A stretch of 64,000 nucleotides of DNA, taken from assembly GCA_023101725.1 (NCBI GenBank), contig JALJCO010012637.1, positions 930,001 to 994,000 on the forward strand, read 5' to 3'. Shown in pieces: positions 12,190-24,900 of the stretch. The position numbers were made by a program, and so were the translations under genes. Positions within the stretch are counted from its first letter, which is position 1; each line of letters opens with the position of its first letter. The notes under the pieces are model-generated. The model was given only the letters and a program-made list of their open reading frames with translations, did no database searches and was not told where the DNA came from. This stretch comes from Atherinomorus stipes (lineage: Eukaryota; Chordata; Actinopteri; Atheriniformes; Atherinidae).

Positions 12190-13250
12190 CAGTGGCGTCA
12201 CCAGCCGATTTTCCCGGGGCTTCAGCCCCGGATGTTTTGAGTCTCGCCCCGGGTATGAATTTATTGTTTAACCACCTTTTCCTGAAAAAAAAAATCCGAT
12301 GAAAATCCAAATGACCCAGCTTTCTACCAGCACTTCAACGCACCATAAATGCGCAAAGGTCCAGCCTTGCTCCCGTTGGTGTGGTGTGAGTGAGCGTCTG
12401 TGTGTGAAGTCCGGGTCCGATTAGCCCCCCATCTTTGATGTCAGATGAAGCTAAAGTAAGTTTATCAGCTCCGTGTGCGCATGTGCAGAGGAGAAAGCAG
12501 CAGTTACAACCCCTCAGCTTTTCAGCAGGAAAGTCAAAGGTAAGATATCACAGTGTTGACAGTGTGAAATAAGTGTCAACATGAAACTCCCCAACATAAA
12601 AAACGAGGCTGAAGTTAGCAGCAACTCCTTTCCCAGCTTCTGTTTCGATTTTGGCTTAAAGGACAATTCCACTCAAATAACTTTCCACTGACAACATTTA
12701 ACGAGGTCCTGTGTAATGTAGACTTTTCAAACCTGGACTCAGATGTTCTTTAGAGACTGTAGGTTAATTGAAGCACAGTTTCTGATTTGTGAAACCTATA
12801 AATGAGGAAAAAATGAGAAGAAAACAAATGAATAGGAGAAAAGGAGAACAAGTGATGAGGAAAAGAGGACAAATGGGAGAGAAAAGAACAAATTAGGAAG
12901 AAAAAGAAGAGCAAATAATGAGATAAGAAGAGCAGGTGAGAAGAGAACATGTGATGATGAAGAGGGTCATGTGATGAGTCAAAGAGAAGACAAAAGTTGA
13001 ATACTGTATGAACTGTTATGCATGAGTGCAGCGAATGTGTTATCGCAACATAATGGTCAACATTTCATTGTTGATTTTTTTTTTTTTATTAAAATGACAA
13101 TTTATACACTACATTATGTCTATTATTGCCTTCTAAAACACATTTTTGTTGCAAAAGACTACAGAAAAGCTGGTCTAATTTTTTTAAATTTACACCTAGT
13201 GCAACTCCAGGCTAAGCCCAGGTTGTCCTTAAAGGTTGTAGACGCCCCTG
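12190..13250. mobile_element. Non-autonomous hAT-like transposon, 1,061 bp, with perfect 8-bp target duplication
   Basis: The element starts CAGTGGCGTCACC and ends in the inverted form of CAGGGGCGTCTAC. It is flanked on both sides by the identical 8-mer GAGGTAAT (12182-12189 and 13251-13258), the target-duplication length of hAT elements. Its interior contains a purine-rich degenerate repeat of 'gaagagaacaaatgatgag' type (about 12800-12985) and no transposase frame, so it depends on a transposase supplied elsewhere. End structure and duplication are read directly; the superfamily is inferred from them. Confidence 0.8.
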
Positions 13251-13308
13251 GAGGTAATTATATCTAAATCTGAGTCATATTGTGTTTCAGCAGTTTCAAT
13301 TCCATTAA

Positions 13309-13783
13309 AGGGACTAGAGGCAGGAATAAAAAAACAAACAAATATGCATGTCCATTTTTTTTTATACTAATGAGTGATGAAGCGCTAAATACCAAAAATA
13401 ATGTTTCCACCCACTTCTCTCTCGTTGCCTTGAACAGGCTGTGTGCTGCAAAATGCGCTGCAATTCGGTGTCCGAATTTCCCGCGCTGCTCTGTGGACGT
13501 GACGTCAAATGACGCTACATCCGCAGTTTTGATACAGGAAGAAGATGGTCGCGGAAAATTCAAACACTGTAAGCGATAGTTATGGATTCCTCTGCCATCA
13601 GCAAACGATTCAGATCAACTGAAAGACACTAAAAAGTGGAACTACGAAGAAAAAGCTTAGTAAACAACATTATAGCTTCAGTTTGTGCACGCTCCCATGA
13701 CGGCTTCGCTCATGGCTGCAGTTACCTGAAGTGCCAGTCACGGCAGTCGCAAGTTTCGTTTCTTAATCTTGCCTCTAGTCCCT
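13309..13783. mobile_element. TTAA-flanked MITE, 475 bp (AGGGACTAGAGGCA ends)
   Basis: The termini AGGGACTAGAGGCA and its exact inverse TGCCTCTAGTCCCT are bordered by TTAA on both sides (13305-13308 and 13784-13787). This is the target site of piggyBac- and Kolobok-like elements. The 99-codon frames on both strands over the left half are by-products of its GC-richer core and not host genes. Confidence 0.8.
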
Positions 13784-13789
13784 TTAAGT

Positions 13790-15149
13790 GGTTTGGTTTT
13801 TTTAAAAACTAGTTTTAGCGGGTAAATGCATTTATGTAAAGCTCTGAGCTTAATTTAGACTTTGAGTTGAGGGGGGATTTCTCTCCTCTCTGTGTTTTTT
13901 TTTATCCTTACTATTTCTCATCCACTGTTTTTGTTTTATAATATTAATCTTTTATTTTATTCTTTATTTTTTATTTGGAGGTGTTTGCAGATAAATCTGA
14001 GTTTGCATGTTTACTCTGATTATGCTTTATATAACCTTATTCTTCCTGTTTATTGCTCTGGAGTGGCTATGATAGGCAGTGGATGGAGACCAAACAGCCA
14101 GGCAGTTTCCAGTGTTAGGAGTAACAAACAGTGATAATCCCTTTTTTTTTTTTTTTCTAAAATGCTTCAGACTAGTTTCATTGATGGATAACTTCTGGTG
14201 AAGCTGTGTTTAAATATCAGTGTAATCTCCTGAAGTCTCAACGCACCATTGGTGAGACACATGGCAGATTGTTCCTAAATTACTTAATGATGCTCAGCTG
14301 TTGATGTGTGGCTGAAGGTGCCAGTTTTGAAGAGATGGCTGAGGGAATGCCACTGAACTACTTTCCCCCTTTTTATTTATTTATTTTTTTTACTTTATGA
14401 TAAAACCAATTTGGCTTTAATTTAGAAAATCCCACCCTCCTAAACAAATACATAATCAACCAACTTTAAAGTGGATCTGGAGGGCCATGGAGGAGGCTGT
14501 TGGGTCAGACGGTGAGGGAAAAGCTAACTGCACTAATGTTTCCATCCCTCCTTTGACACGGGTCATTGTTGCTTTTGTCATTTTCCTTTCAGCCTTTTAT
14601 GACCATAGCTACTGTGTGTTATTGAGTTTATAAGGTGCACCATGTTTTATGATGACATGAAGTACATCTTTCACTAACTTGATGGTCTGTAGTTGTCAAA
14701 CTACTTTGGACAATTTATCACTTTGGTCTTCACCTATTATTCTTTGTGCTTTGATATAGTTTAACCCATGTTTGTAGATGGCAAATCAAAGCTAAAAGAG
14801 TAAAATGTAAATGAATGTTAAGCCATATTCTGCCTTTGGTTTAAACATATTTCACCCTAGGGCTTAGTAATGAGGAAATGGTAATGTTTTATTTGGCTCT
14901 TGCCCCAAATACTGATATGTCACAACTTAAGAGGCCAAAATAGCATCATGAAACCTCATTGAAATCCACAAAATGTATTATCTGATATAAGAAGTGTCAA
15001 CTGGAGATTTGTTCTTATGAAAATAGGGTTGGAAATAAGTCTTATTATATAAATAAATGATTTGTTTCTTTTCTGATTAAATATTATTTATTTTATTCAT
15101 ATATATAATTGTTTATAACTTTTTATTTTTGTATACAATATATTTCTTT
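13790..15149. other. Gene-free AT-rich stretch, nothing recognised
   Basis: Long T- and A-rich runs with no domain-bearing frame. The 80-codon frame at 13892-14134 has a T-rich, hydrophobic random composition. Confidence 0.4.
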
Positions 15150-15207
15150 ATATATATATATATAGATAGATAGATGGATAGATAGTGTATAATGTGTGTG
15201 TGTGTGT
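15150..15207. repeat. Compound microsatellite (TA)n-(GATA)n-(GT)n
   Basis: A run of TA is followed by GATA units with one GGAT interruption and a short GT run. This is an ordinary compound microsatellite, probably length-variable. Confidence 0.85.
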
Positions 15208-16937
15208 AAAATGTATAAACATCTTAGAATTTCCAGTGAAATGAAAAAGCAATATTTAACTCCACTAATCCAACTTTTTCAACTTTTACTTTTTACTTAA
15301 CAGTCAGGTTCACCATTCCTTAGATATTTGTCCATGAAGTTTTACAGTTATCATTTCTAAGAACATACCATGGGAAGAAGACTAGAATTGTCCTCCTGCA
15401 GGGTCTCCAAGAAGAGGAAAGGATGTGGCTGACCTTATACCCTAACATGCTGTCTTAACCTGTGGCTTCTGTAAGCTCCTGGGAATATCAGGAGTTTACA
15501 ACTTTATATTTACCAGGAATAAACTTTTTCTCCAAGTTCCACACCTTTTGAGGGATTTCCATTTAGTTTGCTTTCAATGTTGTGAATGTGTTTTTCCATC
15601 TTCTACAGATTACCCTCCATGTCTCACTAGAATTTAGATGCCCTCAATAAATTACTTTGAAGCACACTGTTAGTCGTCTTATCTATTTTAATATTTGACA
15701 ATTCTTCCACAGCGTGTCTTAATATTTTTTTTCTCTTTTTAAGGTTACAAATTAAACTGAAACCCTGCTGCTGTGTTTTCTGCTTCAGAAGCATATAATT
15801 AGCCCACACAAGCAGAAATTAGTGTGATTCCATATGCTTTTCTCATCTGCTAATATGACAAAGAGGCACGCTTATTCTTATTTATAGTCCAAGATTATTT
15901 CTCCAATGGCTCATGTGCTATCAAGACACAATTTCACTGGAATCAGGGGGGTTGTGTTTGATTTGATTAGGTTGTAGTTCAGATGCGAGGCAAGATGGAA
16001 AGGGGAAGATAGAAACTTGGTGGGGAGTAAGAAGGGATTTTTAAAAACCTGTGTTTAAGCACTGAAACCCCTGCCATGCAAAACTGATGGGATGGCTGTT
16101 CCTGCTGGTCAAGATGTACTGTTCTGTCTGTCCTCTGTTCTCCTATTTCATCACACTTCGATTTGAATGCTGATCAGTCCATCATCGAAGCCAGCAGTCA
16201 TGTGAATCTGCTGAAATTCTTATATATATAATCCCGCTGTTCATCAGCCTCTAGAATCTAGTACACAAAGCAGTCAGATGCTGTGGCGCTGTAATGGGGC
16301 TCAGGGCAGGTTGCATTAACTCTGCAAGAAAAGAATTACATGTGCAACAGCTGCAACATGTTGACGAAATGTGAAAGATTACAAGTTTGAATGTGTTTTT
16401 ACTTTAAGAACCTCCTTTGTCAAAAAGATTGTATTATATGAGGAATTTCTTTTTCTTTTTCTATCAGTCTAAATGTTGAAACATCTTCACTTTCTTTTCA
16501 TTGTTATGTGTGATCTGATTTTAATGTTGAATTTATTTGCATAATGCAAGTAAATATGTGAAAAGGTATGTGTCTATGCTTTCATAATTTTTTTTACTCC
16601 TTCAATAACTAGCTGGTATTTTGGGATTAGACTAATAAAACTGCCAGTTGCAGCAGATTAGCAGTAAAAATGCTAAATTCAGCCACAACAACATGCATAC
16701 AATGAGGTACTGCAACACAGGGCTTGGGCAAAAAAAAAAAAAAAAGTCTGAGCTGCTTTCAATTTCCATTAGCAATGCGTTTGTCATAGAAGTCCAGTAA
16801 TAATAAATAATACTGTTTATCATTTAATATAATGTGAAACTAATGTAATCTAGTTTAAACTCTAGCTGAATGTCACTTTCATAGCACTGGAAATTAATCT
16901 GTTCAGTTTAACTCGGGGAGGAAGAAAGAAAGAAAGA
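15208..16937. other. Gene-free AT-rich stretch
   Basis: No exon, RNA gene or complete mobile element is recognised. The part around 15780-15930 is repeat-free and has ATTA-rich sequence, so it could hold a conserved non-coding element, but this cannot be judged without alignment. The 63-codon minus frame at 16632-16823 includes an A16 run read as poly-Phe. Confidence 0.35.
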
Positions 16938-17398
16938 GAAAAGTAGTGATCCAAGAACAGGACCCTGCGGAACACCATGACCACTTTCTTTAATCCCAAC
17001 ACTGTATTGAAGGCTTATCTTGTAGACTGTTGAACTCCTCTGCTGTTACAACCCTACCAGATGCCTCAGATCTGCTGATCAACTGCTCTTGACTGTTCCT
17101 GCATCTAACAGAGTCAGAAAGGACGACCTTGCTTTTACAGTGGCGCTTCCAAAGCTCTGGAACAGTCTTCTTGTCTCTGTTAAAGAATCAGCTTCCATCA
17201 GTACTTTTAAATCAAAACTGAAGACTCATCTATAGCTTTGGGGGGTTCTTGAATCTTTTTATTTTTAAATATTTTTTTTAATTTAATTTTTTAAATATAC
17301 AGTATATGTTTTATTTATTGTTTGATTTTTGTGTCAAGCACTTTGGCCAACTTCAGTTCTTTTTTAAAAAGTACTATTCAAATAAATTTGATATGATT
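16938..17398. mobile_element. L2-like LINE 3' end with inverted 5' piece
   Basis: On the + strand 17055-17203 reads PTRCLRSADQLLLTVP, then LPKLWNSLLVSVKESASI, then STFKSKLKTHL and a stop, which is the C-terminus typical of teleost L2-like LINEs. The following tail ends in 'aagcactttggcc' and 'actattcaaataaatttgat', like L2 3' ends. On the minus strand 16938-16990 reads GHGVPQGPVLGSLL, the QGxVLG motif of the reverse transcriptase. The two pieces of one element thus lie in opposite orientation, as produced by twin priming. Both are dead. Confidence 0.7.
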
Positions 17399-17399
17399 T

Positions 17400-20110
17400 A
17401 GATTTGCCTCAACTTTTTTTTTTTTTTTTGTTTTCAAATTGAATGTTGATTTCAATGGTGGCCTAAAATTTTAATTTGTAACAGCAGCACAAATGCTTCA
17501 CTGGAGCGCTCAGCAGTTATTTGCTGATTACACTCTATAACTAATAATCAGAATGAGACCCAATTTGTCTCAAAAATATTTTTTGTCACAAAATTCAGGA
17601 CTATGCTCAGCGCTGTGAGGTTCAGCTAAAATCAACATTCCACAATGAATTGAAGTAGTTTGTATGCTTTTTTAAAATCCTCACTTTTGAGTCATCTCAT
17701 TTCATCTTCTTTGATACTTTAACTTGTTTTGGACAACAGTTTTTCATCACTTGTTTAGTCCTTTTGCCTAAAACATACCTCTTATGTCTGTGGCAAGAGC
17801 TATATCATGATAAAAATGTGATGTATCAGCATATTCACTGCAATCTGAATGTGGGCTACTGACACAAATTAAGCCAGAAATGGCTAAATACACAACTTAA
17901 GTTGGTGTCTCTGAGCTCAAGCATATCTGATAACTCCTGTAAGAAATTTTGGACTAAGTTATCAACCTGCAGTTTCTGGAGACAGGGGACATGAAGCCAA
18001 GCTGACACATGAGCAATTAACCACAAAACAAAGATTTCCAAAAAAAACTGTTGAAGCTGCAGAGCTGTTTGTGTTGTGAAAAGTTTATATCCCAAAAATT
18101 TTCTGTTTAATTAAAACTTCTGAAGTGAAGAAAAGCAAGTTGAAACTGTCAGTCTTGAATTTAGAAAAAAAACATTTAACTGAATCAAATTAGAATCGCA
18201 GAAAAACTTTAACATCTAATTTTACTTTAATTAAACTCATTCGTGAGATGCCTCCAAAAACGATATTCTTGTGCTTGACTGCGAATAAAACACGAGTCAC
18301 TGACATCTGATTATTTGAGCAATTCCAGTCAGCACTCTGCACAAATTACAGTAGGAGCTCCAGAGCCTCTGCTTCCTCCTTCCCCTGTCTAGCAGTGTCT
18401 GAATATGTGAAAAGATCTTTGTCACAGAACTCTGAGGGAAGCTGGAGGACAACTCTCGAGGCCAAAAAGCCAGTTGCAGAAGTCATTGTGAGATGCAGCC
18501 TCTGCCTGTTCCCACTGCTGCTCTGCATGGGCCTGAATTGGAACTGGAATAATGAGACCTAATGGTATCAGCGAAAGGCAAGATGACCACAACTGGAGGG
18601 GCTGAATTACTCGTTCGCAAATGGGTTTACGGTGATTGGCATTTTCTCACCTTAAAATCTGGGATTAAAATGAGTTTGTGGTGTTTCATCATTCAGTCAC
18701 AACATGGCAGCAACCTTGAATATTCAAATATTTAATATAAAGCAAACAATTCTCACACGAGTCTCGAGTCCACAAAAAGAGAGTTCATTAATAGCTGAAA
18801 TTTCCCGACCCTTCTAGCGTTTTTGCTGCAAATAGCCTCAAATCAAATCTCAAAATAAATATGAGAATCTGCATTTGGCAAATATTAATTAGAGTATAGC
18901 TTAAATACCATTTGCATAACTATTTAAATGTACGACTATAAAGTTAGAAGTCACTGTCAGTACAAACAATGGTATTAATTTTCAAAAGTGAACAGTTTTT
19001 TTTCCCCCGTTTTTTCTTGCTGTGTGAGGACGGGTGTCTAACCTTTGAGTATCTGAAATGAGCATCATAGTGTCAGAGCTGCCAACACTGATCTGCTTTC
19101 ATGGTTTCAGCAGCAAACTCTGCATATGAATATTAATGTACAGACACAAAAATGTAAAACAAGCATGCTAGCAAATCAAAACATTGCAAAAGTAATTAAC
19201 CTCTCTTTTTTCAGTCTTTTGATCTTGTAATCTCTTCTTTCTCTGTTTGATCTTATGGTGTGCAGCATTGCTATCACAGGAAGAAGGCATCATAATTGGT
19301 TTATTGCTTGATTGTTTCTTTCTAGCCCATACTACAGTATTATAACAAGCTTACTAATGCAGTATGATAGTGTTGGTTAGCAATGCAGCTATCTGTTCCT
19401 CTCATGTATTATTATGTATGCAATGAATTTAAATTGCTATTTATTACTTGACATTTCTAAGATTAGATTCAATTACATCAGTCTATCATATCTCCATCTA
19501 TCACATTGATCAATAATATATAAATAATTTTATAGGCATCTGCTTGAAAATTGCATACCTTTTTAATTAAATTAGTAAACCTCTGCAAGCAGGTAAGTGT
19601 GTCCACCTGATAAACTGGTCGTGTATAATTACCAGTATACATGTATCTGATACTGGTGAAGAATAATTAAAGAAGGTACATGGCACAAATGAAAACAGAT
19701 TTGGGTTCACCAACAAAAAGAAAAAAAGAACATTTTAGGGTGAATATAAAAATCCTGTTAAGAGTGATGCTCAAAGCTCTAAACCTCCATTAAATCATAC
19801 AATATGTGAATATTATTTCTGCAGAAGCCTCTTGTGATAAAAGCGAAACAGAACATAATTGGAGAGGTGTCGAGTTCAGGCCAGGTCTCCAAAGCAGCAA
19901 TTTTGGCAGTTTGGCACCATCTGTTCTCAAATTTCCCCCCAAACACTTTTGGACTTAAAAACTGAACTGCTTTAGAGGATTATGCAGTGTAATATTGGTC
20001 AATATTACTTTGATTTATAGCACACCCATCTTTACTTTATGATTAAGTATAAGTCAAAACTGATAATAATCAGCTCAAGAAATGAAAATTCTTTCTCCCC
20101 TGATATGACC
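17400..20110. other. Gene-free stretch with possible conserved non-coding segment near 18540-18700
   Basis: No domain-bearing frame is found. The 18225-18310 and 18540-18700 segments are repeat-free, of balanced composition and rich in ATTA-type motifs, which makes them candidates for regulatory conservation. This is only a guess from composition. Confidence 0.3.
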
Positions 20111-20115
20111 TAATG

Positions 20116-20295
20116 ACTGGTATCAAACTCTGGTTCTAAAGGGCCCCTGTCCTACAGGTTTAAGATATTTCTCTAACACACCTTACTCAAATTATGGGTC
20201 ATTGTGCAGAAAAAGCTCTTGGATTCATCTAATTTGAATCAGGTGTATTAGAGTAGGAAACATCTAAAACCTGCAAGCAGAGTCTGAGATCCCTT
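20116..20295. mobile_element. Diverged copy of hAT-like MITE family
   Basis: The copy runs from 'ctggtatcaaactctggttc' through 'gaatcaggtgtattagagtag' and 'acatctaaaacctgcaag'. Both ends are mutated. It belongs to the same family as 23134-23324. Confidence 0.55.
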
Positions 20296-20299
20296 CCAT

Positions 20300-21000
20300 T
20301 AAAAAATGGTTATCTTTTTTTAATATATATCATTTTATTTATGCTTTTTAACAGCATATGTCCTCAGCAAATACAATTTACAATTTACGATTTACAAAAA
20401 AAGTTCATAAAGCAATCAAAATGACATTGAGCATAAAAGAGATTTAATTAATAATAATAAAATAATATTTATAGAGACATTAACAACAATTACAGGAGAA
20501 ATAATAATAATAAAAAAAAAAAAACATGATAATAGTGACCTTGTCAGCAGTTAAATACACTTCAGCAGCGGCTGGTTTACACTGATGGCATGGTGTTCAT
20601 TTTAAAAGTACCAATGTATTTTAGGAATGGCTGCCAAGCTTTGTTAAATTTCTCCAATAAACCCAATACTGTACATCTCATCTTTTCCAAATATAAAAAC
20701 CTCATAAGGTCAGCAATCCACGGTTCATGTGTAGGTGGGCTTAAAACTGGTTATCTTGATATTTGCCAGAGTAAAAGAAGTTCATTCCTGACTTGCAGGA
20801 TGCGAAAATTTGATCTCTCACCTATTCAAGAAAAGATTTTAAAACTGTTGATTGAGAGATTTTTCTCTCTCTCTCTCTCTCTCTCTTTCTCCTGCACCAT
20901 TAAAAGGAGGAGTTTCTGGCACTTAGACACGTGTGATTCATATCTGGGAGAGGCTTCACACATGGACACACATACACTCGCTTCCTAAAACTTAAAAGCT
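20300..21000. other. Unassigned stretch with A-rich tract, (CT)n and a 132-codon frame
   Basis: After an AT-rich tract with ATA/AAT repeats (20450-20525), a + strand frame of 132 codons (20590-20988) runs into a (CT)n microsatellite that encodes a Ser/Leu run. The frame has no domain I recognise. The sequence reads like part of an old mobile element, but no family can be named. Confidence 0.3.
20861..20890. repeat. (CT)n microsatellite
   Basis: About 30 bp of nearly perfect CT dinucleotides with T-rich edges. Confidence 0.85.
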
Positions 21001-23130
21001 GACTATTGTTTTAATTAGTGACAGCAACATCAAAAGAAACTAAACTAATGGAAATTCAACCCCTGCTTTTCCAAAGTTTAGTCAAATTCAAAAGCTTCAT
21101 CCAACTAAAGACTGATTTGAAATAAGAGGGAGACTGAATGAGGAAGTGTTGACGGTTGTCGGATGAACATATGGCTAGAGACTGAGTGGCTTACCAGTGG
21201 CCATATGCAATCATCTAATCATGTTTACGGCCATCAAAAAGCTGCTGATGATGATTGGCTCATCTGTAAAGCTTTGTGGCATACACCTGAGCGTGTGCCT
21301 TTGTCTCTCAGCAATCTGCTGAGATTACTCCCTTGAGTCCTGTCTAATGTTCAAAATCACTTCAGTCTTGTCTTTTACTCCACGTTTTGCAAAGCTGCAC
21401 AAATATTTTCAAAGCTTTTTTTTTTTTTTGTCCAAGGAGCAAATTAATCACTCCATATTAGTTTCATTACTTTGTTTTACTAAGTTTTCTGCTAGATGAC
21501 TTTTAATGTTTTGGAAATATGTTACATGTTCCTCAAAAAACCCTGACAGAATAAAGAGGAGGATGTAAAACAGATGATCAATAACATCATTTTGGAACAT
21601 TTTAAGTTTTGGGTAATTATCATTATGATGTTACAGGCACCATAAGGCTGGCTTTATAGATAAAACTTGTTTATTTGTGCAGTTTAACTGGATTCCTACC
21701 CTGAATGTTAACAGTTGCAGTGTGTGTCATTTCCTGTGAGGGCTTCACCCTCTGCATTTTGGTTTGCCGTGTGATCGATAAACTGATCCAACCAAGATGC
21801 CCCTTTTTTGATATCCAGTGAAACTGTACATTCCACTTGCACTGCAGCTGATTGTAGCGTGCAAACATGGGTGGCATGAACAGATTCCTAAGTTCACAAC
21901 AGTCAATAACCACCTACTGTATCAATATTTGTTATTTCAAGGTTATTTCCAAAGCAAGAGACACTGAATCATGCTGCAGAGGAATAAAGTTCTACTTCTG
22001 CTCAGATTCCTGCACATTGTAAACATCTTTTCTTTATTCAAACTTAGTGCTGATGACACGACCTTAACTTCAAGTTATTCTACAACAACAAAACAAAATA
22101 AGTAGTTCTGTGCAGTTAGAAGTCAATCAGACTTATATTCATGTAAATATTTAATGTTGAAAAGCCAAAGCTCGCTAGCCGCTAGCAATTAGCCTCTCCA
22201 TTACACAACGTCACAGATGCGGTCGCGGATTTACATTGATTTACATGTTTAATCCAAGCAGGGACATAAAAGATGCTCCAGAACAGCTAGATTAGACTGG
22301 TCTGTGTGGCGGGATCACACAAACCAGGACTCAGAACAGCACCAAGCGGACCCGCAAGTGTTAAAGAGCTGCTTGGACCTGCACTGAGCGTGCTAAGAGC
22401 AGCACCCATGGCAGTCAGGAGTGAGAGTGGAGAGGCAGCCATGGCTAACAATTAGCTCTCGGCTAACTGCTAGCATGCGGCAAATAATTAGCCTTTAAAA
22501 ACAAGAAGATAACAACTTACACGGTTCCAGTCGAGTTTTAAATGGTTCCCGTTCATAAAGATGACGATGGAGGGAAGTATGCATCTTTTGAAGCAGCCAG
22601 AAAAGTCCTGTGATGTCCAAGAAGTCTCGCTAAGACCCGAGAAGCAGCCGTCTCTGTCCACAGCTGGACATCACAGCTTTAGTGTAGCAAACATTGGAAG
22701 GTACTGGAAGAATAATCCAGCAGACGTACCTGCAGTTCCCTGTGTTAAAAGTCTCATCACATTCAGTAAAGAGATGCTGCAGACAGAGCTTCAGTGCAGG
22801 AGGCTCCTAACTGGTAAGAGTGACCTAATTTTCCTCTTGCATTGTATTTATGATCTGTAAACATAATAAACTATCACTGTCTTTATGAGCTTTTAAACAT
22901 TAACTGGCAATACAAAAGAAGGCTGAACCATTACTGTCTGTCTGTAGAACTGGAAAAGGAACTTTAAAACTACAATAAACCCATTAAAATCCATATTGAC
23001 AAAGGTGAAAAGCTTCTACTCATCATGCCACGTCCAGTTTCTGCGAACAGCGCCACAGTCTGGTCAGACATGCTGAAATGCAGCGATGTTTCCTAATAAC
23101 TCATTTACGCAGGAGCGCCTGTTTCTGTTA
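21001..23130. other. Gene-free stretch; unclassified GC-richer segment at 22150-22860
   Basis: 21001-22130 shows nothing recognisable. 22150-22500 is dense in 'gctagc' and 'attagc' words, which form short palindromes, and is followed by a 99-codon + frame (22561-22860). Together these look like a MITE-type interspersed repeat, but no terminal repeats could be matched. No host-gene domain is present. Confidence 0.3.
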
Positions 23131-23133
23131 CAT

Positions 23134-23324
23134 CAGGGGCGTCCAGCTACGGTCTTCGAGGGCCACAATCCCGCAGGTTTTCCATGTCTTTCTTCTCCAA
23201 CACATACCTGACTCAAATTCATAGGCTTTTGGATTAATTTAATTTAAGTCAGCTGTGCTGGTTCAAGGAGGCATGGAAAACCCTCAGGACAGTGGCCCTT
23301 GAGTACCGACTTTGGACACCACTG
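23134..23324. mobile_element. hAT-like MITE, 191 bp, with perfect 8-bp target duplication
   Basis: The element begins CAGGGGCGTCCAG and ends 'ctttggacaccactg'. It is flanked by identical 8-mers TGTTACAT (23126-23133 and 23325-23332). It carries the family's signature blocks 'cgcaggttttccatgtctt' and 'gtggcccttgagtaccgac'. This is the reference copy in the window for several degenerate relatives at 6860, 9960, 11398, 20116, 29500, 41382 and 53110. Confidence 0.85.
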
Positions 23325-23650
23325 TGTTACATCATGAAGAATGTTGTGGTCTATAAAACATGGGAAAAATGTCAAAATCATGTCATCAGCACTTTAAGCA
23401 CAACTGCACTTAGAAAGTTTGGTTGTTCGGTTTGATTGAGCGAGGAATGACACGAAATTTCACTTTTTTTATCTGGTCTGGTAATGTCAAACCCCTTGTT
23501 TTCTAGCGTGCCCCTGGAAAATCTCCATTTTGAGTGCCAGATAGCCCTACATTTCCCCCTCCCCACCGGTCTAAACCAGTCAGGACACCACTACCCCCTC
23601 ACGTGAACATGCAAAGTGAAGGGTTAGGGCCAAGGGGGAACTGGAATTCA

Positions 23651-24173
23651 CCCCAATTCCAAAAAACACCCTTGAAATCCTGCGTAAAATGTGAAGTAAA
23701 ACAGAATGCAGTGATTTCCAAATCTCATGTGCCCACATTTTCATTTGTGAACAGGATCCAGAAACACCATCTTCTCTGGAGAGGAGTTCGGGTGCTGAAC
23801 TGGGCTGCCTACCATCCAGACCATTCGCATACTTACAGAGAACATAACATGCAACAGGAAACAAAAAATCCAGCATGGTTGAGCAGTTAGCATCCTGCAT
23901 CAGACCAGAATGGGACAACATTCGTCTACTAAAACTCCAACTCACTTTCCAGATGTTTTGACAGTTGTTAAAAAAAAAGAAGGAATGGTACAGAATGGTT
24001 AACATCACCCTGCTCCATCCTCTTGTTGCTGACATCAAATTCAAAATGAGCTAATGTTTTCTATTTAATGGTGAAATGTCTCAGTTTGAACATCTTACAT
24101 GTTCTTTATACAGTATTGGAAATAAAACTCTGGTTTATGAGATTAAGAAATCGTTGCATTCTGTTTTATTTAC
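23651..24173. mobile_element. Deleted teleost DNA transposon with long inverted ends
   Basis: The left end starts 'ccccaattccaaaa' and continues 'gtaaaacagaatgcagtgat'. The right part 'aatcgttgcattctgtttta' is its inverse, but the outermost bases on the right are missing. Between them lie broken coding pieces in which 'VLYTVLEIKLWFMR' resembles the C-terminal reading of this widespread fish transposon. It contains stops and frameshifts. I do not assign a superfamily. Confidence 0.65.
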
Positions 24174-24900
24174 TTTTTTATTCATACTGCTAAACTTCAG
24201 CTATAACAAAAGACTGTTTTATTTTTCTCTCTTCCTGCCTCCTTTGATTCTCTTTTCCCTCCTTTTCATCCTGTGGTTCCCTGTTTGATTCTGTTTGTGT
24301 TTACGTGTGTTTGTGGGTGTGGCCTCTCCTTCTCACTCCTGAGAAACCTGCCATCATTAAGTCTAACCCAGCTTCCCTTCCAGTCTCCGCCAGATGGTTC
24401 CATCACCCACTATGGCAGCAAATGTTCTTCGGCTGTTATTTCAACGTCTGCGTCTTGTTCCTTGTGTTTGCTCTTTACTGACAGTACATCTCCTTGTGCC
24501 TCCCATTCAGCGGCATGCCAGCCTGCACGCTTAGCTCAACCCAACCATCTGCCTGCCTATTTATCCTCATCCCAGCAATACTCGACGGCTCACCCTCTCC
24601 ACCAACTGCCCTCACCTCCATGCCTGGGCCTACTTGCTCATTTTCAGCCACCATTTGGAGCTCGGTTCCTCAGCCAGCTCCGCTGGATCAATCAGTCTCT
24701 ACCCTCCCAAAAAATTCCTCACTCTGTCTGCTTTGCCTGCCTCCTGCCTTCAGTCACTACCAGCTCCCTGCTGTCCATCAGCCATCATTCATCATTTTAA
24801 CAGGAGCCATTTTGGACAGCTTTTGTGTGGTCTGAAAGACAACGTGAGTTATGCACCAAAAGGAGGAAAGGTGGAAAAGTCAGAATAAAGCTTTGCACCA
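24174..24900. other. Pyrimidine-rich, stop-poor segment
   Basis: 24270-24890 stays open in all three + frames (175, 113 and 84 codons, overlapping), because the strand is C/T-rich and lacks A-rich stop codons. No frame shows a domain, signal or known family, and three frames cannot all be coding. It most resembles a C/T-rich interspersed repeat tail. Confidence 0.4.

Noticed and set aside
13264..13579. Two overlapping 99-codon frames on opposite strands
   Set aside because: They lie across the edge and left half of a TTAA MITE and have no domain.
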